Shown: piece after piece, positions 43,664 to 52,536 of the stretch
How the letters are laid out: each line of letters begins with the position of its first letter
Position numbering within the stretch: position 1 is the first letter of the stretch
DNA from: JABDLO01 sp035327565
GTDB lineage: Bacteria; Bacteroidota; Bacteroidia; Chitinophagales; Saprospiraceae
Length of the DNA: 64,000 bases
Assembly (NCBI GenBank): GCA_035327565.1
Contig: DAOLDB010000011.1
Span: 1 to 64,000 of the forward strand
Reading direction: 5' to 3'
The notes under the pieces: generated by a model
The model's database searches: none
Told to the model about the DNA's origin: nothing
The model's input: only the letters and a program-made list of their open reading frames with translations
Translations under genes and position numbers: made by a program

Positions 43664-44287
43664 CTATAAAGCAATGCTGCCCGCACCCTTTATAATAAAA
43701 ATAGCACCGGCCTCTATGGTAGGTCTGAAATAAACAAATTTGTTATAGGGCCCCATCAAAAAGATACTTGATTTAAGAAACATCTTCAATGGCAGATTTG
43801 AGTTTTTTCCAAAATTATATCCTAAAGATCCACTTCCACTCATTAATACATAAAAATGCCCGGGAAGACTTTTTTGATCTATGTGTCCCTGGTCATTTAC
43901 TTCATATACCGGCCCGGCCACAAAAGTTCTGCTTACTCCAAAACCAGGACCGGCATCGTAAAAGAATCCACCACTATATTGCCTTCTGAAAATCAATTCA
44001 TATTGTGCATAAAGTAACGTGTGAAATGTCGGATGATGGTATAGTCCAAAATTTAATGTATTGAATTGTTCCTTGTAATGAGTTTTTGTCCCGTAGGACC
44101 CTGCTTTGAGAAAAGGTTTTGTTGATTTTGGAATTTCTATGCCTAATGTAAATCCGGAATAAATGATTGAACCCATATAAGCTGCCCGCATACCCTGGGT
44201 AGATTCATATCCTGAGGTCTGACTCCATACCCTGATTTGAAATATTAAGGTAATAGTACAGAAGATAAGAATTTGTAGCAGTTGCAT
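43664..44287 (-). CDS. Putative outer-membrane protein
   Basis: 207 residues. The signal peptide ends near VWSQTSGYE. The rest alternates polar and aromatic residues (LLYAQYELIFRRQYSGGFFY, SGSGSLGYNF), suggesting an eight-stranded or incomplete beta barrel, but it ends in GAGSIAL without the usual terminal aromatic. I do not recognise a family. It lies 39 bases downstream of the alpha/beta-hydrolase lipoprotein gene on the same strand, so the two may be co-transcribed. Confidence 0.6.
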   Translation of the reverse strand: MQLLQILIFCTITLIFQIRVWSQTSGYESTQGMRAAYMGSIIYSGFTLGIEIPKSTKPFLKAGSYGTKTHYKEQFNTLNFGLYHHPTFHTLLYAQYELIFRRQYSGGFFYDAGPGFGVSRTFVAGPVYEVNDQGHIDQKSLPGHFYVLMSGSGSLGYNFGKNSNLPLKMFLKSSIFLMGPYNKFVYFRPTIEAGAIFIIKGAGSIAL

Positions 44288-44326
44288 TGATTTACTTTTT
44301 ATGAAAAATATCGGCTCAAATGGTTG

Positions 44327-45370
44327 CTAATTTCTATGGATCCAGTCTACGACGCCTGACCAGAACAGCTCAGGCTCATTGGCCATAGGGGAATGTCCTG
44401 AACGTTGAAATAAATGAAATTCAATTTGCTGGCTCCCGGCATTTTCCAATATATCCTCCATTAGTCCCGGAGGACAGACAAAATCATAAAGACCCCAAAG
44501 CAATAGAGTCGGAATATTGATTTTATATAAATTTTCACTGATAGGTTCCGTGTAAGTAGGTTCATCAATTTTTTGAATACCTGAAGCCAATAAATTGGTC
44601 AGATGGGCAGTAAGGGGTATTTTTAGGGAAATAAAATTTGAGATCAAATCAAAATCGGGTTCAATAACATCAGGCATCAGGGTTTCTGCCAAATGTGCAT
44701 ATTGATTGAGTCGGATGGCATTGCTCCTCCCTCTGAAATCGTTATTGGAACAAAATTCAACAATAGGGCTCCAGTCATTCGTGTTTCTTCCAGCATTCAA
44801 TTCCTGTTGTCCGTAAAACAAAAGCATTTGGAGAGTCAGGGAATCGTTCATCAGATAATTGTGGGCGCCACCAACCTGAATCCATCCTTCAACCAGATCC
44901 TGATTGTTTGATTCTATTAAAAAATATGGGGCTAAAAATCCACCCCAGCTGTGCCCAAACAAGTAAATTTTTTGTTGAGAGCCGTATTTTGATTTCAAAA
45001 GGTGGATCAATTTCATTATGTCACGTCTGAAATTTGAAATGTGCGATGGGCCGCCATTGCCCTGGCTACCTCCTGCATATCGCTGATCCCAGTAAACCAC
45101 AGCAAAATCACGTTCTACTATTTCATCCATATAGGAATCTTTATATACCAATGCTCCACCCCCAGGTCCACCATGGATAATCAAAATCATTTTGCCTGAT
45201 GCTGTATTACCGGAAACAGTGACCGGCATGACTTGCTTATCGGAATACAAGAAAAAATGATCAAATGTATTTTCTGCTATGGTAAATGGATCATTATAGC
45301 ATCCTGTCCATAGCAAGCTGGCTATTGCAAAGGCCATCAACAAACCGGCGACCTTTAAAAAATTACTCAT
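44327..45370 (-). CDS. Alpha/beta-hydrolase lipoprotein, proline iminopeptidase-like
   Basis: 347 residues from ATG 45370; an upstream GTG would add five. The lipobox is LLWTGCYND with Cys 24. The hydrolase domain shows LIIHGGPGGG (oxyanion region), YWDQRYAGGSQG, the nucleophile in LFGHSWGGFLA, the acid in LWGLYDFVCPP, and the base in QRSGHSPMANEP. The HGGPG and DQR motifs are those of the S33 peptidase family, which removes N-terminal proline or other residues. It is anchored in the envelope, and could trim peptides made by the other exported peptidases of this window. Confidence 0.85.
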   Translation of the reverse strand: MSNFLKVAGLLMAFAIASLLWTGCYNDPFTIAENTFDHFFLYSDKQVMPVTVSGNTASGKMILIIHGGPGGGALVYKDSYMDEIVERDFAVVYWDQRYAGGSQGNGGPSHISNFRRDIMKLIHLLKSKYGSQQKIYLFGHSWGGFLAPYFLIESNNQDLVEGWIQVGGAHNYLMNDSLTLQMLLFYGQQELNAGRNTNDWSPIVEFCSNNDFRGRSNAIRLNQYAHLAETLMPDVIEPDFDLISNFISLKIPLTAHLTNLLASGIQKIDEPTYTEPISENLYKINIPTLLLWGLYDFVCPPGLMEDILENAGSQQIEFHLFQRSGHSPMANEPELFWSGVVDWIHRN

Positions 45371-45715
45371 TGAATTGATAAACACTGATTTCAGTTGTAA
45401 AATTATTTATGACCATACTATTTTTCAATGTAATTTAAAAATGACTTTTTCAACTTTAACCAAAATAGGTAATAACTGAAGAATTTTAACATTTTCTTCC
45501 TTAAAAATATGATGTATTATTTTTTAACTCAAAAAAATCAGCACTTTATGGGGATATTGCCATTTGCAACATTTGTTGAACAATCGCCAGTTTTATCTGC
45601 ACTTTTCTCTGCTTTTATTTTTTCGCAGGATTTTCATGAAACTGTTTACCTTTATAGCATGGCGTCATGCAAATTTGCAATCAATGGTTTACCTTAAGGA
45701 ACGAATGAAAAAAAT
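45371..45715. other. Divergent intergenic region
   Basis: About 345 bases between the hydrolase lipoprotein and the sodium symporter, transcribed away from each other. No protein-like frame: a short plus-strand frame at 45509-45697 has no start context or family resemblance. No riboswitch or tRNA recognised. A TTTG at 45674-45677 precedes TACCTTAA at 45690-45697 with a 12-base spacer, too short for a convincing promoter. Confidence 0.4.
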
Positions 45716-47356
45716 ATGGGAACATTTCAGGTTTTAGACTATATAATATTTACTATGTATGCCATGGTAATTCTTTCTGTGGGTTTGTGGGTGTCAAGGA
45801 CGAAAAAAGGAGAAACCAAAAGTGCTGAGGATTATTTTTTAGCCAGTAAAAGTCTGCCATTCTGGGCGATCGGAGCCTCACTGATTGCGGCAAATATATC
45901 CGCTGAACAGTTTATTGGTATGTCCGGATCCGGTTTTGCTGTAGGTTTGGCCATAGCAAGTTATGAGTGGATGGCCGCATTGACACTGATTGTGGTAGCT
46001 AAATTTTTTCTGCCAATTTTTATTAAGCAGGGACTTTTTACTATCCCACAATTCATCGAAAACCGCTTTAATACTAACCTGAAAACCATACTTGCCATTT
46101 TTTGGGTCGCATTGTTTATTTTTGTTAACCTTACTTCTGTCTTATTTTTAGGAGCTAAAGCATTGGATACCATATTGGGAACGGGTGATGGATCTTCAAT
46201 AATGTATTATATTATTGGATTGGCATTTTTTGCGGCAGCTTATTCTATCTGGGGTGGCCTGGCTGCTGTAGCATGGACTGATGTCATTCAAGTGGTATTG
46301 TTGGTGGTAGGGGGTCTGATAACCACCATGATCGCGCTTCATCATGTAACCCCTGAGGGGGGCGTGATTCATGGACTGAATCACATTTATGAGGTTGCAG
46401 GTGAAAAATTTAATATGATCCTGAAAAAAGATAATCCGGAGTTTATGAATCTGCCGGGAATCACCGTATTGATTGGGGGAATGTGGGTAGCTAATCTATA
46501 TTATTGGGGCTTTAACCAATACATCATTCAACGTGCGCTGGCAGCAAAATCATTGAGGGAAGCACAAAAGGGATTGGCTTTTGCAGCTTTTCTGAAGTTG
46601 TTGCTTCCTTTATTCGTAGTGATTCCGGGTATTATTGCATTTGTTATGTTTACCCAGCCGGCAGGTACAGCTATGATTGAAGGGGTTCAGTCTGATTTTT
46701 TGAAGTCCGGTGGGGAAATCAATTACGATATTTCCTATCCCTGGCTAATCAAAACATTTATTCCTACTGGTATTAAAGGGCTTGTAGTAGCTGCTTTAAC
46801 CGCAGCGATCGTATCATCACTTGCATCTATGTTGAACTCCACGGCCACCATTTTTACAATGGATATATATAAACCTTACCTCTCGAAAAAAACGGATGGC
46901 TCTGATTTGGTTCCGGTAGGCAGAATCACTGTATTGACTGCATTGGTGATAGCGGTATTGGTTGCTCCGGCACTGGATACTATGCCACAAATGTTTCAAT
47001 ATATTCAGGAATATACCGGAGTAGTCAGTCCAGGTATTTTAGGGGTTTTCTTAATGGGCTTATTCTGGAAAAAGGCCAATAGTAAAGGTGCTATTGTGGG
47101 AGTTGTGGTTTCCATACCAGTAGCATTATTATTAAAGTTTCTTCCTATTGAGATGCCGTTTCTGGATCAAATGATGTACACCTGTATGATCACAATAGCT
47201 ACCATTGTGATGGTAAGTCTTTTGACCGCTGAACATGATGAAGATCCTAAATCAATACCATTATCCAAAGAAACTTTTATCACCAGTCAAGGCTTTAATT
47301 TGGCCGCGTATGGGGTACTCATTATCCTGGCACTCTTGTATTCGGTGTTTTGGTAA
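45716..47356 (+). CDS. Sodium/solute symporter (SSS family, SglT-like)
   Basis: 546 residues, about 14 membrane helices. Sodium-symporter features include GEAxxAEDYFLASKSLPFWAIG-like spacing near residues 35-50, ANISAEQFIGMSGSG in helix 1, and the block with YWGFNQYIIQRALAAKSL, typical of sugar-type SSS carriers. The conserved helix SSLASMLNSTATIFTMD holds the Ser residues that bind the second sodium in vSGLT. The substrate is probably a sugar or similar organic solute, driven by Na+. The gene is single. Its sodium use fits the Na+-exporting OadGAB complex at 36038-39495. Confidence 0.88.
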   Translation: MGTFQVLDYIIFTMYAMVILSVGLWVSRTKKGETKSAEDYFLASKSLPFWAIGASLIAANISAEQFIGMSGSGFAVGLAIASYEWMAALTLIVVAKFFLPIFIKQGLFTIPQFIENRFNTNLKTILAIFWVALFIFVNLTSVLFLGAKALDTILGTGDGSSIMYYIIGLAFFAAAYSIWGGLAAVAWTDVIQVVLLVVGGLITTMIALHHVTPEGGVIHGLNHIYEVAGEKFNMILKKDNPEFMNLPGITVLIGGMWVANLYYWGFNQYIIQRALAAKSLREAQKGLAFAAFLKLLLPLFVVIPGIIAFVMFTQPAGTAMIEGVQSDFLKSGGEINYDISYPWLIKTFIPTGIKGLVVAALTAAIVSSLASMLNSTATIFTMDIYKPYLSKKTDGSDLVPVGRITVLTALVIAVLVAPALDTMPQMFQYIQEYTGVVSPGILGVFLMGLFWKKANSKGAIVGVVVSIPVALLLKFLPIEMPFLDQMMYTCMITIATIVMVSLLTAEHDEDPKSIPLSKETFITSQGFNLAAYGVLIILALLYSVFW

Positions 47357-47713
47357 TGCGAATTTAAAGAAGTGTTGAGTTACAGACCAAAAGTAAAAGC
47401 GTTGAGTTGAGTCTGGTTAATTAAGCAGCCATCATTTGCCAGTTTAATTGCCCGGTAATGAACATTATGCCTTCATGCTTGCATCCTTTCACTACGCACT
47501 CATGTTATATTTTTTCCCGCATATTGTGCAGATTTTCACTGCTTCAAATTTTTCCATCCTAAACTCCCAAAGATATAGGGAAAGAGACAAAATTATTGGA
47601 TCAATGTTAAAAATCATTACAATACAACTCATTTGTACAGACTACCTAAGTAGTCACACCTTACTAAATGGGCGGTGAGTAGATTAAAAAATGTAAAATC
47701 GTGGTACTTAATT
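47357..47713. other. Convergent intergenic region
   Basis: 357 bases between the ends of the symporter and mgtE genes. A plus-strand frame at 47448-47678 (76 codons) has no recognisable protein features. I looked for a terminator hairpin for either gene and saw none with a clear U run. No RNA gene or repeat recognised. The length is large for a convergent gap, and the segment 47440-47560 could be an eroded gene or insertion, but nothing supports that. Confidence 0.35.
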
Positions 47714-49066
47714 TCAAAATCCAAGAATGATCTTGGCAATGGTAAAATAAATGAGAATACCAAAAATGTCATTGCTTGTAGTGATGAAGGGGCCAGTGGC
47801 AAGAGCCGGATCGATACCATATTTATTTAAAGTAAACGGGACAAAAGTGCCTATTAATGAAGCAATGACAATTACAGTAATAAGCGCTATGGCTACTGTG
47901 ACGGCAACCAACAGATCAATTTGAAGTAAAAAAAAGCTTCCAACCAGTAGGAAAATAGCCAAAAGAAGCCCATTAAGGATGCTTAAAGATAATTCCTTGA
48001 GAAGCCGTTTGAGCAATGAACCGGTTAAAGTGTTGTTGGCAAGACCCTGTACAATGATGGCGGAGGACTGGACGCCTACATTGCCTGCCATAGCCGCAAT
48101 CAAAGGAGTAAAGAAAAACAAAACGCGATACTGCTCCATGGCCGCTTCAAAACTTCCCGACACTTTTACGGCTACAAACCCTCCTAACAGTGCAAGTAAT
48201 AACCAGGGAAGTCTGGCTTTGGTCTGATCAATCAGATTGTCATCGGCTTCCACATCTTGCGAAATACCGGCAGCAAGCTGGTAGTTTTTATCGGCTTCTT
48301 CCTTGATGACATCAACGATATCATCGATAGTAACTCTTCCCACCAACCTGCCCAGCTCATCTAATACAGGGATGGCTTCCAGGTCATATTTTTGCATCAG
48401 TCGTGCCACCTCTACGTCTTTTGTGTCGACATATACAAAGTCGACCTTAGGTATATATATTTCCCGAATGGGAGTACGAGTACTCGTCGTTAAAAGGTCT
48501 TTTAGCGAAAGCCGTCCTTTTAAAACATTGTCATCATCTACCACGTAAATGGAATGAACCCTCTTTACATCTTTCGCCTGCTGACGCATTTCCTTTACAC
48601 AAGTTAAGACGGTCCAGTTTTCATTGACTTTGATCAACTCTTTGGCCATCAGACCCCCCGCAGTATCTTCGTCATAACGCAATAAATCGACAATGTCTTT
48701 GGCATGTTCAGTATCCTGAATTCTTGCTATAACCTCTTGCTTTTTATCAAAGGGAAGCTCAGCAATAAGGTCAGCCGCATCGTCCGTGTTCAATTCATTC
48801 AATTCTTCCGCAATCTCAATCGGACTGAGTTGATTGAGGATTTTTATCCGGATATCCTCGTCAAGTTCTAGGAGAGTTTCTGCCGTTTTTTCACTTTCTA
48901 ACAGGTCAAAAATATATTTTGCTTCTGACACAGAAAGCTCTTCCATGATCTCTGCAATATCGGCATAATGGATCTCTTTGAATTTATCAACGAGAATATC
49001 ATCCGACCCGGAAGAAATCAGATCTTTGATCTCTTCTATATTTTCCTGATTGATCTTAAACTCCAT
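47714..49066 (-). CDS. mgtE: Magnesium transporter MgtE
   Basis: 450 residues, standard MgtE order. The N-terminal superhelical domain (about 1-130; SPIEIAEELNELNTDDAADL) is followed by two CBS domains (about 135-255; LKGRLSLKDLL, VGRVTIDDIVDVI), a connecting helix, and five membrane helices with the pore region containing AAMAGNVGVQSSAIIV and the last stretch DPALATGPFITTSNDI. The cytoplasmic domains close the channel when Mg2+ is high. No magnesium riboswitch is visible upstream. The gene is single. Confidence 0.93.
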   Translation of the reverse strand: MEFKINQENIEEIKDLISSGSDDILVDKFKEIHYADIAEIMEELSVSEAKYIFDLLESEKTAETLLELDEDIRIKILNQLSPIEIAEELNELNTDDAADLIAELPFDKKQEVIARIQDTEHAKDIVDLLRYDEDTAGGLMAKELIKVNENWTVLTCVKEMRQQAKDVKRVHSIYVVDDDNVLKGRLSLKDLLTTSTRTPIREIYIPKVDFVYVDTKDVEVARLMQKYDLEAIPVLDELGRLVGRVTIDDIVDVIKEEADKNYQLAAGISQDVEADDNLIDQTKARLPWLLLALLGGFVAVKVSGSFEAAMEQYRVLFFFTPLIAAMAGNVGVQSSAIIVQGLANNTLTGSLLKRLLKELSLSILNGLLLAIFLLVGSFFLLQIDLLVAVTVAIALITVIVIASLIGTFVPFTLNKYGIDPALATGPFITTSNDIFGILIYFTIAKIILGF

Positions 49067-49375
49067 TGTGTTTTATTTATCTGGCTCCAAGGAGCGTAAC
49101 TCATTATGATGCTAATAAAGTGCCACTTTTTGCATTCTAAAAGTATATTTTTTCTCTGCGAATCTATCCTTCCATAAACAACCTGGCAAAGATAGAATAA
49201 TCGGATTGGCTTCCATAGATTATAGGAGTTTCTAAAATTTATTGACTAAAGCTTTTTATTGTCCAGAACCCGCAATGGTTGGGCACTATCTTCTATTTTG
49301 AGAAAGGGGTGGATATTTAAAAAGGTATTATATTGTGGCAGAAGTTTCTCATTCATTGCTAAATAGTAAATTGAT
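49067..49375. other. Divergent intergenic region
   Basis: 309 bases between mgtE and the S10-like peptidase gene, transcribed away from each other. No protein-like frame and no RNA fold I can name. There is no exact TTTG / TAnnTTTG pair at normal spacing for the plus-strand gene. Confidence 0.35.
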
Positions 49376-50893
49376 ATGAACCGTATTCTTTGTATTTTTC
49401 TTGTGCTTTTGATCTATGTCCAACCCTATTTATTTGGGCAACCGGATGGAAAAGATACACAATCTGCCAAACAATCTGTTGAATTTGTATCTCAGGGAAA
49501 TGTAACCATTGATGGAAGAAATATTAGCTATACTGCAAGGGCGGGTACATTGGAATTAAGAGATGACCAAAACAAGCCGGTAGCGTATTTCGGATTTACC
49601 AGTTATATGGTGAATGATGGTAAAGACAAAACCAGACCTATTCTCTTTGCATATAATGGAGGACCGGGATCCTCCTCTTTTTGGTTGCACATGGGGATAC
49701 TGGGGCCGAGAAGGGTAGTGGTCAATGATCCTGATTTTACACCTGCTTCACCTTACTCTGTTGAATCAAACCCTTATTCAATTCTCGATATGGCCGATTT
49801 GGTCATGATGGACCCTGTGGGAACGGGCTTGAGTATACCTGCGGGAGAAAAGGAGTTTAAAGATTTTTGGGGTGTGGATCAGGACATCTGGAGTATAAGT
49901 TTGTTCATCAAACAATTTTTGATTCAAAATGGAAGGATGAACTCTCCCAAGTTTTTATTGGGAGAGAGCTACGGTACTTTCAGAAATGCCGGAGTGATGG
50001 AGAATCTGCTTCGATGGGGTGTTGCCATGAATGGTGTGATCATGGTATCGGCCGTATTTGATCTGAGAACTTTAATTTTCCCTCCCGGAGAAGACCTTTC
50101 CTACATCGTTCATTTTCCAACCTATGCTGCTACATCATGGTATCACAATAAGGTAAAAGATAAGAAAGAAAATCTGGAGGAATTTATAGATGAAGTTCGC
50201 AACTTTACAGAGGTTGAATATGTGCCGGCTCTGTTTAAAGGTAATCGCCTTTCGGCAAATGAAAAACAATATATGGCTTCCCGCCTGGCATCTTATACCG
50301 GGATTGGAGACGATTTTTGGATGAAAGCCAATCTGCGTGTGACTGCGGGAGAATATTTTCAGGAATTAATGAGAGAGGAAGGAAAGACTGTAGGACGGTT
50401 GGATTCACGTTATTTGGGAGTGAATCAGGATTTACTGAACCGGACAGCAGAATACGATCCCCAGAGTCTGGCCATCTCCCCCGCATACATCTCTGGCTTT
50501 TTGGATTATTTTTATGGTGAATTAGGTGTTGACCGCAAACTACATTACCAGACGAGTGCTGGGTCCAGGAGTGGATTCAGGTGGGACTGGAGTCATACGG
50601 GCAACCAACGATGGAACACCCAGGCGGCCATTAGTACTGCCGAGGATATGGCCAGAGCAATGACTCGTGATCCCAACATGAAAGTACTAATAATGAATGG
50701 GTATTACGATTTGGCTACCGTTTTTTACGGGGTGGAATATACTCTGGATCATTTAAAAATGCCTCCGGAAATCAGGGAAAATATTCAAATGACTTACTAT
50801 GAAGCAGGACATATGATGTATACCCATTATCCTTCTTTAGTTCAATGCAAGGAGGATTTAAAAGAGTTTATTTTGAAAACCATGAAAAGGTAG
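49376..50893 (+). CDS. Exported S10-family serine carboxypeptidase-like protein
   Basis: 505 residues. The signal peptide ends near YLFGQPDG. The hydrolase domain has FAYNGGPGSSSFWLH, which forms the oxyanion hole of S10 peptidases, and FLLGESYGTFR with the nucleophilic Ser. The acid and base are probably in LIMNGYYDLAT and YYEAGHMMYTH near the end. Bacterial S10 proteins remove C-terminal residues from peptides, mostly at acidic pH. It belongs with the exported M14, S33-like and beta-lactamase-fold enzymes of this window as peptide-processing equipment. The gene is single; its end converges with the saccharopine dehydrogenase-like gene. Confidence 0.87.
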   Translation: MNRILCIFLVLLIYVQPYLFGQPDGKDTQSAKQSVEFVSQGNVTIDGRNISYTARAGTLELRDDQNKPVAYFGFTSYMVNDGKDKTRPILFAYNGGPGSSSFWLHMGILGPRRVVVNDPDFTPASPYSVESNPYSILDMADLVMMDPVGTGLSIPAGEKEFKDFWGVDQDIWSISLFIKQFLIQNGRMNSPKFLLGESYGTFRNAGVMENLLRWGVAMNGVIMVSAVFDLRTLIFPPGEDLSYIVHFPTYAATSWYHNKVKDKKENLEEFIDEVRNFTEVEYVPALFKGNRLSANEKQYMASRLASYTGIGDDFWMKANLRVTAGEYFQELMREEGKTVGRLDSRYLGVNQDLLNRTAEYDPQSLAISPAYISGFLDYFYGELGVDRKLHYQTSAGSRSGFRWDWSHTGNQRWNTQAAISTAEDMARAMTRDPNMKVLIMNGYYDLATVFYGVEYTLDHLKMPPEIRENIQMTYYEAGHMMYTHYPSLVQCKEDLKEFILKTMKR

Positions 50894-50935
50894 CTGCCGT
50901 GCATTGAATGTCCTATAAAAAAGTCTGACCGGTGA

Positions 50936-52081
50936 TTATATCCCGTTATATTTACCATAAATAGAGGAAACGAAAGGACCATTGAGGAAGTCAAGAGGAT
51001 CAATCATCGATTGTTTTATGGCTCCTTTCCATTTTTTCTGAATCATTAACCGTGCAACTTCACACATAGGGGCTGCAGTAGTGGTCTGGATGGCCCGAAG
51101 TTTCCTGGTCCCAACATAGGTGGGATAGATCCGGTAAGAGGCTTCTTTCCTTCTGAGCCTGCCCATTGAATCTTTTCCTTGAACGGAAGCATATACAACC
51201 ACCTCATCGTCTTCCACCGAAGGTATATTTTGAAGCATGATCCTTTCCAGGGATTTGACTCTGTCCTCGTTTTCAGGAATGGTGGACAGAGCAGCTTCTA
51301 CCCACCCATAGTGTCCCGGATATCGTAGCGTTTTGTAATCCAGGTCTTTTATTCTTCCGCTGAAAGCCTGAGGTAAATCGGCTGCTCCTCCGGAAGTAAA
51401 ATTATCTTCATATTCATCACCGTCTATGATGATGGTCTGCCTTCCCGATAAAGCAGGAACTTCTATGGTTTGAAAACTCCGAACGATGATCGCTTTCTTC
51501 AAATATTCAGTAGCAACCCCTATAGGGCTCCATGTAAATGCATAAAAGTGAGGAGAGGTGGCGTGCTTGGATAGTGCTCCCACCTTCATATGCATAGAGT
51601 CAAGAATTTCAGTGCCGAAGTCCCTTACAAATTCATTGTATTGCTGACATGCCAACACATTGATAAATCCCGGAGCCAAGCCGGTTTGAAGAACGAATGC
51701 AGTATCCGCATTTCTGGCAATTTGCTCAACTTCTCCGGTTTCTGATACATATTCAGTAAGATTGGCGTAATGGCATCCAAATGCCCTCGCTAAAGTTGCC
51801 ATTCGGGGTGCCTGACTCCCTGGAAGGCAATCCAGAATGATATCACATTGCTCTAATTTGCGGTCAAGGTCAGCATTGCTTCCGGATTGTGGCATTTTGA
51901 TAGATTCTATGCCCGATTCATTGTGTATACCTTCAGAGACAAAACGCTTTGCAGCAACAGCAGACTCCTCATGGATGTCACCAAATATAATATCAACAGG
52001 GAAGTCTTCCTGATTCTTTAAAATGATTGCTACGGCTTTCCCAATACCTCCGGCTCCGGCTATGAATATCTTCGTTTTCAT
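50936..52081 (-). CDS. Saccharopine dehydrogenase-like oxidoreductase
   Basis: 381 residues. The N-terminal Rossmann fold has KIFIAGAGGIGKAVAIIL, and a typical second part carries CDIILDCLPGSQAPRMA and HYANLTEYVSETGEV. QTGLAPGFINVLACQ begins the catalytic C-terminal domain. Family members make saccharopine, carboxynorspermidine or homospermidine, or act in lysine breakdown. No neighbour from these pathways is present, so I cannot choose. It is cytoplasmic. The gene stands alone, with a 449-base gap upstream toward ftsK. Confidence 0.8.
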   Translation of the reverse strand: MKTKIFIAGAGGIGKAVAIILKNQEDFPVDIIFGDIHEESAVAAKRFVSEGIHNESGIESIKMPQSGSNADLDRKLEQCDIILDCLPGSQAPRMATLARAFGCHYANLTEYVSETGEVEQIARNADTAFVLQTGLAPGFINVLACQQYNEFVRDFGTEILDSMHMKVGALSKHATSPHFYAFTWSPIGVATEYLKKAIIVRSFQTIEVPALSGRQTIIIDGDEYEDNFTSGGAADLPQAFSGRIKDLDYKTLRYPGHYGWVEAALSTIPENEDRVKSLERIMLQNIPSVEDDEVVVYASVQGKDSMGRLRRKEASYRIYPTYVGTRKLRAIQTTTAAPMCEVARLMIQKKWKGAIKQSMIDPLDFLNGPFVSSIYGKYNGI

Positions 52082-52530
52082 ACAGGGTGTATTATTTGTC
52101 CTGGTTAAAAAATGGCAGTATCAGTGTTTAATATCTTTCGGTATTGCCGGCAATTTAAATAAAGTCAAATGTAGAGGTTTCATTGAAATAGCTATTTAAT
52201 TGGCAATACATTCTAAAAAACTGCGCAAAGTAACATCATTCTTCATGGAAAGAAAAATTTTTGAATTCGGATTTTGAAAATTTGATAACCAATCAATTAA
52301 GTATGGGATAATTAAAAATATTATATATTAAATTAAAACGCAATATGTAAATTAAATAAAAAGAGTAAAATATAATTTAAAAAATTTTGTAATATGATCA
52401 TAATCGTTTTATCTTAGCTCCGCAAACAGGAATTTGGATAGGAGGAAATAGGTAATTATTGATGAAATTATAACAGAGAAATTCCTGATTCCATTCAATC
52501 CTTAAAACCAATAGTAAAAGAATTATTTGA
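52082..52530. other. AT-rich divergent intergenic region upstream of ftsK
   Basis: 449 bases between divergent genes. The segment 52300-52400 is very AT-rich. No gene or RNA recognised. A candidate promoter for ftsK lies at 52386-52417 and is listed separately. Frames on the minus strand reaching into ftsK are not protein-like. Confidence 0.4.
52386..52417 (+). promoter_or_regulatory. Candidate Bacteroidota-type promoter of ftsK
   Basis: TTTG at 52386-52389, a 20-base spacer, and TATCTTAG at 52410-52417, one base away from TAnnTTTG. The layout matches the candidate in front of lysC. The leader to the start codon would be about 110 bases. The AT-rich setting makes chance matches likely. Confidence 0.4.
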
Positions 52531-52536
52531 GTGACG

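Noticed and set aside
49067..49375. Magnesium-sensing leader in front of mgtE
   Set aside because: No M-box-like conserved helices could be traced on the minus strand.
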